Below, piece by piece: positions 47,465 through 57,424 of a stretch of 64,000 nucleotides of DNA. The translations under genes and the position numbers were made by a program. The stretch spans positions 1,364,001-1,428,000 of the forward strand of contig NW_025408683.1 of assembly GCF_020360975.1 (NCBI RefSeq), in the 5' to 3' direction. Each line of letters starts with the position of its first letter. The stretch's first letter is position 1. A model generated the notes under the pieces. The model was given only the letters and a program-made list of their open reading frames with translations, searched no databases and was not told the DNA's origin. Origin of the DNA: Hirsutella rhossiliensis. Its lineage: Eukaryota; Ascomycota; Sordariomycetes; Hypocreales; Ophiocordycipitaceae.

Positions 47465-48404
47465 AATTATAGAGTAAGTAGAGGCGTATATATAGGTACC
47501 GTTTATAAGATAATATTAATAAGCTATATAAAGCTCTTTTATATATAGCTAGTATATATATATATATATAGGATCTAGCCCTCTATATATAACTATACGG
47601 CTTAGGCTATAGCTTAAGCCTATAACCTATAATAATTAAAGACTCTTATATAATGCCCTCCCTTTAGCGCGGTGCGGCGCTGCCTTATTAACGGCTTCTA
47701 TATAATTAAGCCTTAGGCCCTTTATACTACTAGCTCTACCTTACCCTTTTTTATTAATCGTGCTAGCCTTACTAGCCCTATTATCCCCCCGCTTATTAAC
47801 CTAGGCACCTAGTACCTAGCTCTATACCTATCGGCCGGCCGGCCGCTTAAATAAGGGCGCGTTTTATTATATACGCCCTTAAGCGGCTAGCGGCCGGCCC
47901 GGATATATATAAGCCTGAGGTTACCTATCCCCCCGGCCTTAAGTAGCCTCCTCTACTAAGGGGTATATAAGGCGGTATCCCCCCCCTTCTTCTTTCCCTT
48001 CCTTCTCTTCTTTCTTTAACTATAGTAGTAGTAGTAATAAGTAATTTCTGCTTTACTTAAGGCGTTAGATTATCCCTAGCTATATAAGCTACCTTATTAA
48101 TAAGTATTTATAGGAATAGCTATAGGAATAATAATAGTAATAATAGTAATAATAACTCTAATTAATAAGTCATTTATCTTATAAAGTAAAAGGCCGCGTT
48201 CTACTATACTAACTTCTACGGTAGATATATCTACTTCCCTCTCCCCCTCTTCCTCTTTCTTAGAGCGTATAAAGTTATTTATCGACGCTATACTAAGCGC
48301 GGCTAACGACGACTCCGCCGCTACCGCTACTCCTACCCGCGCCCCCGCGACCTCGCCTACCGCCGCTGCTACTACCTCTACTATACTAGCCGCTCTTTAA
48401 AAAG
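47465..48404 (-). mobile_element. third Gypsy copy, 3' fragment (minus orientation)
   Basis: A 186-bp LTR in reverse complement (47465-47650), followed by the Gypsy 3' noncoding region and the start of the antisense gene. It is cut at about 48404 by a minus-strand Copia LTR. It differs from the other two Gypsy copies by more than RIP-type changes, so it is a diverged lineage of the family. Confidence 0.75.
48237..48404 (+). pseudogene. antisense spliced gene, third copy (5' fragment)
   Basis: Here the gene runs on the plus strand because the Gypsy fragment is reversed. The TATA box is at 47964-47971 (GTATATAAGGCGG). A leader intron ends with branch ATACTAAC and acceptor GGTAG. The frame starts ATA at 48237 and has SSSFLERIKLFIDAILSAA in the place of the inner copy's conserved leader helix. 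It is truncated by the Copia LTR. Confidence 0.6.
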
Positions 48405-48839
48405 GGAAGTAAGGGGTCGGACAGGCAGGACGAAGTTATTTAATTCTTACGGGGGCAGTAGTTACGGCAGGAGAGTAATTATTATATTGCTTTAATTATC
48501 CTCCTTTCCTCTAGCGAACGCCCCTCTTTATATCCGTCTAGCATCTTAATTAATAAAGAGATCCTACTTAAAGAAGTTACTAATGTCCTCTTAACTACTA
48601 AGCTTTTTGCCGGTTTTCCCCTTTTATTCTAGCTATTGCCGGTATATCCGTATTATCTCTCGCTACCTCTATAGGAAGCTATCGCTACTTCTATTTCCCC
48701 TCTTACCCTTACCCTCCTTTCTATACCTCCTTTTAGCTCCTTCTTCCTTCTTCTATACTAGTATTTTTTTTTAGCTTCCTAGGTCCCTCTTACTAAGGGA
48801 TATCTCCGAGAATGCGAAATTAGGCCACGCTTCGCGATA
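48405..48839 (-). repeat. Copia LTR fragment, minus orientation
   Basis: A reverse-complement Copia LTR ending TTCGCGATA. It lacks its outermost ~55 bases at the low-coordinate side. It sits between two Gypsy fragments and has no interior, so it is a solo or truncated LTR. Confidence 0.8.
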
Positions 48840-48840
48840 A

Positions 48841-49030
48841 CTATAAGACTTCTTTAATAAGTTTACCTTTCTATATATAGATAATATCCTTATTTATATA
48901 AGTAGCTCTTATAGTAACTATATATAAAAAGTATTAAGGGTCCTTAGCGCCTTTAACTATATAGGCTCTACCTTAACCTAGTTAAATATAAGTTTAGGGT
49001 TAAGAAGGTAAAATACCTTAGCTTTATTAT
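48841..49030 (+). mobile_element. Gypsy reverse-transcriptase fragment
   Basis: Matches the Gypsy RT region around 34365-34555, including the decayed YIDN box (near 48878) and YLGFII-like end, with heavy TAA/TAG conversion. It is truncated on both sides. Confidence 0.7.
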
Positions 49031-49510
49031 CTAGCCTCCTCTTTATCTTAAACGGCCTCTTCTACCTTATCCTACTATATATCCTCCTCCTACGAGGGCT
49101 CTTACGAGGGCATCGCGACGATGATTTCCTTTTATATATGCTGTGCCTTCGTGGGCTCGTCGGGCTCGGGGGCTACGGCAGGCACATCGTCAGAGTGTAG
49201 CGTACGGCGTATAGCTCGTTGATATGCCCGTGGCATGCGTGTGCCCGGCTCGTACTCATCGCCCCGTTGTTAAAGGTATCGTAATCCCTCTCTCGTCACT
49301 ATAGCCGCAATCTTCTTGGTGGATGATAGGGCCGGCGGCGCTGCTGCTGCTGCCGCCCTTGCAGTACAAATCGCGGTGTAAATAGCTTCAATTTTAACGA
49401 AGTTGTTAACGATGTAAACTTTTCTCTAAAGAGGGCGCGTAGTCAAGGCAGGGAATATGCGCATACAAATTTGCGGTATCGGCGCTGCGCCTTGACCAGC
49501 CACACAACCC
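49031..49510 (-). mobile_element. TIR DNA element, copy 2 (truncated)
   Basis: Reverse-orientation relative of 318-995. On the minus strand it starts with the inner part of the inverted repeat (TGGTCAAGGCGCAGCGCCGA at 49476-49495). It continues through the same decayed frame (YEPGTRMPRAYQRAIRRT), which is followed by SDDVPA. The outer TIR bases and the far end are missing. It marks the edge between the AT-rich block and the host-gene island. Confidence 0.72.
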
Positions 49511-49610
49511 CATTTTCTTCTATGCTGAATAGTCAGAGGGCTATGCTTGATAGTCAGCCTCTATGTTTAATACGAGCCGTGACTATATTTAGTACTCGTT
49601 GCCCGAGAAG

Positions 49611-50955
49611 CTATTTCATCGGCAATGCTTCTAAAACCTGTCCAGAGCACTCTCCAAACCCTACGAGCTGTCCATCTTCGGTGGTTGAGGTCCCCGTAAT
49701 AACTATTGTATCCCCATCGTTGACAAACGTTCGCTCTTCCCCATCCCCTAGCATGATCGGGCTGTTTCCCCCTTGGGATTGTTCCAATAAACTACCAAAT
49801 GTGCCGGGCTCGGATCCTGATATCGTCCCAGAACCTAAAAGGTCGCCGCTCCTGAGGTTACATCCAGAAATAGTGTGGTGAGCGATCATCTGTGGCCACG
49901 ACCACAGGAGATTTCTTGAAGACGTGTGTGTCAAGGTGGTGGTGGTGCCTTTTGCAGCTGCACATAGGATTAGCATCGATCAGGACAAACACACGTATAT
50001 TCTACTGCCCACTTTTGACCGACACCTCCAGCCTGATGTCAATAATATTGTCCTTTTTCTTTTCCCGGAGATAGGGCTGTAGTTCGACCTCGTTCGACAA
50101 GCCCTGGCCCTTGAACGGCTCGAGCGCGTCCGCCAAGACAACCCATGGGCTGATAGAAGTTCCCAGGTTCTTTGCGTTGAAGGGGCCGAGCGGCACGTAT
50201 TCCCACTGCTGAATGTCCCGGGCACTCCAGTCGTTCATCAACACGAATCCGAAAATGAATTCTTCAGCCTCGTCTACCGGTATGGGCTGGCCGAGTTGGT
50301 TGCCTTTGCACAAGAACATTCCCAACTCGAGCTCGATATCCAACTTAGCAGAAGGCCGGAAGGCCGGCTCCTTGGACGTGGGCGTGGGAAGTGCCTGGCC
50401 CCAGGGGCGACGCAGCGGTGTTCCGGAGACCACGACCGAGCTAGCCCGGCCGTGATAAGCGACGGGAACGTGATTGTAGTTCGGCTGCAGAGCGTTGGCA
50501 GCTCCGCGGAACAGAGTCCCGACGTTATGCGCATGGTTGCGACCTGCGAAGAAGTCCGTGTAGTCTCCTATGACCAAGGGGAGATGCGATTCGACGTCCG
50601 AGAGGGGTGTCAAAGCAGCCTCCTTGAGTTTCTCATTCGTTTTGAGAACGGCGGGGTACGGCGTATCATCGCGGAAAACGTCCCGTAGGTAGTTGCGCAC
50701 AGCTCGATGCACGGGTCTCCCAAGATAGGCAAACGAGTTCAATGATGTTTCCGAAAACACACCCAACTTGTCCTTTGGAAAATTCTCGAGGCCCTCGAAT
50801 CCACCCTGGCTAGCAAAGGTGGCCAGGTCGAGTGCATGCTCGCCGATAGCGACGGCTGGCCGCCGCACGGAATTTCTCTTGGTGGAAATGATGCCAAAAG
50901 GGATGTTGGCAAGGGAGAAGCATGACCCCTTTTGGACAGAAAACCAGGAACTCAT
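49611..50955 (-). CDS. fahA: fumarylacetoacetase (fumarylacetoacetate hydrolase)
   Basis: Hydrolyses fumarylacetoacetate to fumarate and acetoacetate, the last step of tyrosine breakdown, in the cytosol. Two exons (50955-50013 and 49957-49611) joined by a 55-nt intron (49958-50012; GTGGGC...CTAATC...TGTGCAG) give 429 residues, the family size. The N-terminal SH3-like region is followed by the catalytic domain. Metal ligands are visible as Asp134 (YTDF), Glu208 and Glu210 (DIELELG) and Asp242 (MNDWSARD). Catalytic His141, Arg150, Tyr167 and Lys262 are kept. The Tyr equivalent to mouse Tyr128 is Phe136. The second exon has WPQMIAHHTISG and GDLLGSGTISG. The Met of MSSWF is chosen over an upstream in-frame codon because families start there. 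It diverges from hmgA. No RIP damage. Confidence 0.93.
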
Positions 50956-51459
50956 TTTGAGCAGGTAGAATGTGCAGTTCAATGTGTCTATGTAATCCTC
51001 TATTCGATGTTTGTCCAGAGCTGGTCTGCCTTCCTGGGGATTGAAGCAAACTTAAAGGTCATTTGAATGGAGTAAGACAGGCTCGACACTCCGTACTTTC
51101 CCCTGAGACGTAACGGAGACGAGGCTCAGGCGTCGTGGGTTCCATGCTCGACCGGGAAACGAGTGCCCTCGGGATCGTTCCGGGTTCCGAGCCCGCCTTC
51201 TACGCCGCTCGACCCCTCCCGTCTGTTGCTCGGTTTCCTGTTTCGGAACATGTTCGCCTTCCCTCTCCACCCATAAGACTCGATCCGAACGGTGCCTCGG
51301 AATTTTTCCTCCCTTCAGCTAGGCCCCTCGGACCAGGGGCGGCGTGAGAGACTGCCAATGTAAATATCTTTGATCTCATGTGAATTGTTTTCGGTATCGT
51401 AACCTTCCATGTTCCCATCCTTACTAGAACCAACTTGAATTCTTGCAGAGCAAGCCAAA
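50956..51459. promoter_or_regulatory. shared divergent promoter of fahA and hmgA
   Basis: 504 bases separate the two start codons, and no other gene lies between. Pyrimidine-rich stretches occur on both sides. A head-to-head hmgA-fahA pair is known in Aspergillus nidulans, where both are induced by phenylacetate and tyrosine products. Joint induction here is inferred, and no specific operator can be named. Confidence 0.6.
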
Positions 51460-53052
51460 ATGCCCACGACGAACTTTGCCACCCCTGAGAAATACCAATA
51501 CCTCAATGGCTTTGGTTCATTCCACGAGTATGCACGACAACACACGCCGGCACGGTTGCAAGCTAACGGCACCGCGCAGATCAGAAGCCGTCGCCGATGC
51601 GTTGCCCATCGGTGCCAATTCACCCCAAAAGCCACCACATGGTTTGTACGCGGAAAAGCTATCGGGAACGGCATTTACGGCGCCACGCCAAGAAAGCCTC
51701 CAAAGTTGGCTGTATCGCATCCTCCCCTCAGCCGCACACTCCACTTTTGAGCCTCTAGATGGGCCCGCAAGTGCTCAACTGAGGGAGCCCCTGAATTTTG
51801 TCCCTAATCAGCTTCGATGGGATCCGTTTGATGTCGAAAACGACGTGGACTGGGTCCGTGGCTTGAGGCTGGTGGCGGGAGCCGGGGATCCAACAGTCAA
51901 GACGGGCCTCGGCATTTACATCTTCACCGCTGGTCGCGACATGGACCGATCCACGGCAATTTATTCTTCGGACGGAGAAATGCTGGTCGTCGCTCAGCAA
52001 GGCGTCCTTGACATTCAAACCGAGCTTGGGAACCTCCTGGTCAGACCCAACGAAATCGTCGTCCTCCCTCGCGGAATCAAATACCGGGTGACCTTACCCG
52101 AGGGTCCCGCCAAGGGTTATGTCCTCGAGCTGTACCAGGGACACTTTACCCTGCCAGAGCTCGGCCCGATTGGTTCCAACTGTTTAGCTAACCAGAGAGA
52201 CTTTCAAGTACCAACCGCTTGCTTTGAAGAGGACACCAACACTAGTTGGTCGATTGTCAACAAGTATAATGGACAATTGTTCACCGCTAAGCAGAATCAC
52301 ACACCATTCGACGTGGTAGCTTGGCACGGCAAGTGAGTCAACCCAGCCAGAACTCAAAAACCCTGGCATTTATTGACGAGAACGTGGCAGATGTGAGTCA
52401 ACTCTGTGCACCGTACGAACGTAGACTAGAGCAACATTGTATCGAAGCGGGCAACCTTGGTGATGCCGTGGCCACGTTTTACTCTCCTCTCTAATTCAAG
52501 AACTGAGCATTCTCTCTGCTGGTTATTATGCTGACATCGGGAACAGACTACCCGTATAAGTACGACCTAGGACGCTTTTCTGTGATTGGAAGCGTTTCTT
52601 TCGATCACCCTGACCCTTCGATTTACACGGTATTGACCGGGCCGTCTGATCATCCAGGCACCGCCGTCGCCGACTTTGTCATTTTTCCTCCCAGGTGGCT
52701 TGTTCAGGAAGACACATTCAGGCCCCCTTGGTACCATCGCAACGCAATGTCCGAGTTTATGGGACTTGTGTGCGGTGAATACGACGCGAAGGCCGGCGGA
52801 GGCTTCCGTGCAGGCGGTGCTAGTCTGCATAACGTGATGAGCGCTCACGGTCCTGATGCGCGCACGTTTAAAATTGCAAGCAATGCCGAGCTGCAGCCCC
52901 AAAAGATTGGCGAGGGGAGCATGGCATTCATGTTTGAGAGTTGCCTGATGCTTGGACTCACCAAATGGGGCCTCGAAACGTGTTGCAAGGTGCAGACAGA
53001 ATATAATCAGGACAGCTGGTCAGAGCTACGCCCGCACTTCAAACGCCCCTGA
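51460..53052 (+). CDS. hmgA: homogentisate 1,2-dioxygenase
   Basis: Opens the aromatic ring of homogentisate to maleylacetoacetate, using Fe(II) and oxygen. Exon 1 (51460-51527, ending GFGSFHE), a 52-nt intron (51528-51579; branch GCTAAC), exon 2 (51580-52332), exon 3 (52547-53052). The 214-base gap between exons 2 and 3 closes in frame only if a two-base microexon AT (52391-52392) is spliced between introns 52333-52390 and 52393-52546. The product is then 442 residues, the family length, with WHGKYYPYKYD across the junction (WHGNYYPYKYD in A. nidulans, as I recall it). Fe ligands His338, Glu344 and His375 are present ([16 protein letters not shown]), as is FDHPDPS. If the microexon is not real, the gene has a frameshift here. 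Confidence 0.88.
52333..52546 (+). other. complex intron of hmgA with candidate 2-nt microexon
   Basis: Two donor sites with the same ten bases GTGAGTCAAC occur at 52333 and 52393. The first intron (58 nt) ends GTGGCAG with a branch-like ATTGAC. The second (154 nt) ends GGGAACAG with branch GCTGAC. Removing both leaves AT, which restores the frame; a single intron 52333-52546 does not. Confidence 0.55.
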
Positions 53053-53519
53053 TTTACTGACAAGGGGTGCTTGATGATAAATATTATGCGGAAATTCTAA
53101 CCAAGTTCATCCATTGCTGTTTCCGTTCAACCCATCGTGCTTGAATTTAGAGTGATCAACCGTCCAGTCCTGGTTGAGTCATTTCGGGTCGTCCAACTGC
53201 GGAGATAAGAAGTAAATACCCCATAAGCCCGAAGTGGCAACATGAAATAGAAGTTTCATCTAACACCATGCTACCTACACAAGTAGCAACGAGTTGCTTT
53301 CCATTTCTGCGCCTTCCCCATTGAGTATACTTTGGCTCCTCGTTAAGACCCGAGGCCTACATGTAGCGAGGCGTGTCCCGCGAGTACAGGTGGTTTTTGG
53401 CTTTCAAGCGTATTATACGTCATATGTCCTTCTTTACATGCCTAGAGTTCTGAAAGATAACCGAATTATCAAGCTCTATTCCCCTCTCAGCGGGGTGGAT
53501 CGAAAGTTCCCTCCGCCAT
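53053..53519. other. intergenic region between convergent hmgA and permease genes
   Basis: 467 bases holding the 3' ends of two genes that face each other. No separate gene was recognised. Composition is balanced, with no RIP signature. Confidence 0.6.
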
Positions 53520-55358
53520 CTAGCTAAATTGAAGGTCTCCGTGATCCTGTTTGTTAAGGCGTTTATCATCCCCGTGGACTGACACTGACAGATTGGGTAT
53601 TGAACTGACATAGGTCACCGGAACCTCGAACTTGTGCCTGGCAGCTATGGTGTAATAGATGGCCCCAAACGTAAGCCAGCCGGCCAGGACGACTGAGGAG
53701 TAGTTCATCCTTTGCAGCGTTGCGGGAAGGGTGGTCGGAAAAGTCCTGAAGACCATGACAACCACCATCCAGATCATGCTTACAACATTGAAGGTGAAGC
53801 CCAGCCATGGGCGGAGGCGGAAAGATCCAAAGTTCTGCTTGCCCAGGTTTTGCCGTCCGTGGAAGAACATGTATGCAATGGGGAGAATATACGACAAGTA
53901 GAGGCCAATAACTGCCATCGACAGGACCGCATTGAAAGCAGCGTCATTGCCGAGATACATAAAGCCAAGGAGCGCTTGCAAGGCGACAACCAGCACGACG
54001 GCTCGAACGGGAACTTGCAGCTTTGGGCTAACGTGGCTCAAGTACTCGTGGCATGGTGTGGCTTTATCGCGAGCAAATGCCCAGAGCGTCCGAGACGTCG
54101 ACGTTGTGCTGGCGACTGTTGCCGCAGCGGCGACTAGGACCAACATGAGCGACATGATGGTGGCCCCGACCCTGGACAGTGTGGCGTCGAGATATATCTC
54201 CATGAATGGGAAGCCGGTTGGCGTGTCGACTAAGCGATTGACTGACCTGGCGGAAAAGAGAAGCAAAATGCAATACACCAGACCCATTAGACCGTTGACG
54301 ACAACACTGCCGATCATGGCTAACGGAACGTTACGGCTTGCGTCCGGAAGCTCTTCGGCCAAGTGGCAAGCCGCGTCGTACCTGGAAACGTCAGTCGAGT
54401 TGATCGGCATATAATTAAGACATTTGTAAATGTAAACTTACCCAAGAAGCGGATAGACTGCATTCAGGAGACCAATTAGCCATGATACGGCATCCGAGTC
54501 CCAACCACTACTATTGACGAACTCGGCGAAGACAAAGGATGCTGTGTTTTTATTGGCCATGACCACGAGGGTAATGACAGTGCCAAAAAAAGCGACAATA
54601 TGGGTAATTCCTAGGAGACTCTCAGCTTTCCAGTGGCTTTGAATCAGTACGAGGTAATTCTTCGTGACGCCGCACCAGACATTAGGTTAACGTGCGGCAT
54701 CGCCTTGACGCCCCAGACGTTCATACCAGCTGCATAAAGTAGTGTGGCCCAGTAGAACAGCATGCCCTGCCAACGCTTTGGTACATAGGAGTCGTCATTG
54801 AGAGTGGTTAAAGCCTGCGCTTGCAGACCCGCTGCGAATGCGGCCGAGGCAGCGAAGACTATTTGCCCGCCCACGGATATCCAGCCCGTGAAATAGGAAG
54901 CAGCGAGCTTGGACCGGGCTGGGCTGAGAGCTGCGACCCAGCAGTATTGCCCTGTGACTTCGAATGTGAGCCTATGAGCTGCCAGTGACGCTTCAATAGA
55001 CCGCACCTCCTGCTGTTGGATAAATGGAGGCGATCTCTGCGAGCGAAGTGGCGATGCAGATGGTACACAGAAACGAAGCAACACTGCATCCGCCGCCCAA
55101 AGTCAGCACGTTGTCCCGTTCTTGCGCGGCAGCAGGGAGTCTTGCTAGTTGTAGAACAAGCACGGAGGCCCGCCGCTAACCAGCGCAGCCGCGATAACTG
55201 AAGAAAGCGCCTCCCATGTTGCCATCAAACAGATGCAGAGGGCGCCCAGTGCCGGAAGAGAGTACGTGCGACGAAGTTCTTGTCGATGACCGGAACTGGG
55301 CCAGCCGCGTCTCGTCAGCAAGAGCCTCGATGCCGGCGTGAGAGGCTCCAGGCTCCAT
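53520..55358 (-). pseudogene. amino-acid/GABA-type permease (APC family), apparently broken
   Basis: Five exons can be traced on the minus strand: 55358-55149, 55083-55007, 54951-54676, 54625-54442, 54381-53520. The introns at 54952-55006, 54626-54675 and 54382-54441 have normal GT-AG ends. The protein matches the fungal GABA/choline permease group: QELRRTYSLPALG, MATWEAL, VSGGPPCLFYN, SLAEIASIYPTAGG, GQYCWVA, YDAACHLAEELPDASRNVP and the remaining membrane helices, about 535 residues. Two faults appear. An extra base near 55290 shifts the frame between LAQF and GHRQELRR. The intron at 55084-55148 has CT instead of GT at its donor. A GTGCTT donor ten bases or so earlier would also join in frame but removes CLFYN. 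A Copia fragment lies about 50 bases upstream of the ATG. Substrate uncertain. Confidence 0.8.
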
Positions 55359-55409
55359 GCCGGAAGGCAGTTGGTTCAAACCCAATCGGCTACAAGCAAC
55401 ATGTCTCCC

Positions 55410-55912
55410 AAGGTCTTTATATATAAGACCGATAAGTAGGGATATATTATACGCTTTAAGGCACGTATTATAGTTCGTAGAGACTAATAGCCTAAGGATA
55501 ATAAAGATATATATATAGCTACGCTACGAGCATAAATATTTCGATTGCTAATAGCCTTCTACTACCTTAAGGACTTTAAGATAGAATAATATAACGTAAA
55601 AATAGTATTCCTATATATAATCCTACGCTAAGAAGTCTATTACTAGCCTTTACCGGGATTCTTAATACCTAGGCTATGCCTAAAGCTATTAAGAGGACTA
55701 TATAGGCTCTATATCTTTCTAAAGCTATAGTTTAAAGAGATATCTGGTTTCTTTATAGATCTAAGAGCCTAGTAGCTAGTAAAAGACGCCTATATACTAG
55801 TCTATAAGGGCGTTATTATCTTCTTCTTTATTAATAATATTATTATAATATATCTTAAGGGATAGAAGTAAGATTAAGAAGAGCTATATAAAGCTATTAT
55901 AAAGAAATATAC
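55410..55912 (+). pseudogene. Copia reverse-transcriptase fragment (second family)
   Basis: Plus-strand frame with RIP stops: VFIYKTDK, then GYIIRFKARIIV, PKDNKD, AFL-like NTFLYA, LLRGLYRLY, and GVIIFFFINNIIIIY, where INN replaces the VDD active site. This is a Ty1/Copia RT of a different family from Copia A-E, possibly the same as the RNase H fragment at 44196-44650. It is truncated on the left next to the permease start and on the right by a MITE. Confidence 0.78.
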
Positions 55913-56286
55913 TTTAATAGGGACGAGGGCATATACTTAAAGCACGCGTAGTATATAGCTAAGGATTAGTAAAGTAATTAACCGCGTAATTATCTAATTA
56001 TCGGTCTTATATATAGCTCTAAGGGTTTTAGGTTATTAATATAAGTCTTAGAGATTTCTCTACTCTATGCCTCTTTATCTCTACTAAAGTCGCGTAACTA
56101 GCGGCCTTTACTTTAAAAGGGAAAAATAAATATTTAAATTAACTATAATTAAGGAAGATATCTAATTAAATAATCCGTGCTTTTATAAAGCCTTTAAGTA
56201 TACTTAGGGGAGGTAGATAGGAAGCGCTAGGGGTCTTATCTCTTTAACGGGCTAATATCTATAAGGGTGCGATCTTACCTATTAAA
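55913..56286 (+). mobile_element. MITE (374 bp), copy 2
   Basis: Ends TTTAATAGG / CCTATTAAA, and matches 22567-22942 along its length (for example GGACGAGGG, CGCGTAACTAGCGGCC, GGTGCGATCTTAC). The flanks (ATAC, CTCC) do not match, so one side may be rearranged. It is less eroded than the first copy. Confidence 0.8.
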
Positions 56287-57424
56287 CTCCTACCTAGTAA
56301 CTTTCCGACCTAAGATACTAACGGAAAAGGCGCGATAATAATAAGTAAAGGCTCTTATCCTAAGTATATAAGTAAGTAAATAAATAAACTATTAACGGAA
56401 CTTTTCTCCTTTACTATAATCCCTTCCCTTTATATTATTTATTCCTCCCTTTACCTATAAGCTACGTATTTAGCTCTTTCTTATCTTTACTCGCGTACTT
56501 CTTTCTTTAGATAATTATCTACTACCCCTTATATACGCTCTTAAGTATTTAGGCTTATTATACCTAGGGGTATTAAGGAAATAAAATAATTAGTATCTTT
56601 ACTAGTTTATAGCTTTAAGTATAGCTAGATTGAATAAGCTATAAAGTCTTATAGATTAATCGTTATTACGTTGCTAGTAGTCCTATATAAATATATAGAG
56701 TTATAGTTATTAATATCCTAGTAGTAGTTTTAATATATTCCTAGGTTTTTAACTCCTTTAACCTAGGTAGGTTTTAAGCCTAGTATAAACCTTATAAGGA
56801 CTATAGCTAAAGAGGCTATTACTATACTTTATTTCTAAGGAGTAATAGGGCGCGCTATAAGTATTACTAAAGTCTTTAGCCTTAGGGTAATTAACTAAGT
56901 GCCTAGTAATTTTAAAGTCCTAGGGTAAGTTAGTAGCCGCGCTATCTACCTTTCTTCCTTACTAGCTTCTTATTAAGTTATCGGCGGAGGTATAGTTATA
57001 AGTGTTTTACTCCTCTATATATTCTAAGGAATTATTAGTAGTAGGTAAGGAGTAGGCTTAATTAGCTATATATTTAAGGGGGAGAATAAAGGTATTGTTT
57101 TTATATAAATAAAGGGACTAATAAGAGCGCTTAGCTCTCTCTTTTATAGACTTTAAAGTAGGGATCCTATCTTAAGGTTACTTACGGAAAGGCTATTTAG
57201 TTTAGATAAGGAGCTTAATTTAGTTAACGCTTAAGGTAATAAAGGTCTAAGCTTATTCTCGATTCTTATTAGCGTAATTAGATAGTTAAGGGTCTTTTTA
57301 AGGAGGAGTTTTATAAAGAAACCGCGCGTAGCTTAAGCGATTAGGTTAAGTTACTTTATAAGGGTAGCTAGTATAGATAGCTCTTTTCTCGCTCTCTTTA
57401 CTATATAAGCTAGTTTTATATCTT
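56287..57424. other. unclassified AT-rich, RIPed sequence
   Basis: No known family was recognised. A plus-strand frame around 56985-57400 is long if TAG/TAA are treated as altered codons, but its product is not recognised. It ends at the left tip of the long-inverted-repeat element. Confidence 0.4.

Noticed and set aside
5840..49030. The AT-rich block as a centromere
   Set aside because: Nested RIPed elements and chromoviruses would fit, but ordinary AT-rich isochores look the same and nothing centromere-specific is visible; CENP-A ChIP would be needed.
50002..50982. fahA starting nine codons upstream at MNCTFYLLK
   Set aside because: The family starts at the MSSWF-type methionine, and the extra residues match nothing in relatives.
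55176..55385. Separate small gene of 69 residues upstream of the permease
   Set aside because: Its first codon is TTG, and its downstream part is the permease exon 1 in another frame after the +1 shift.
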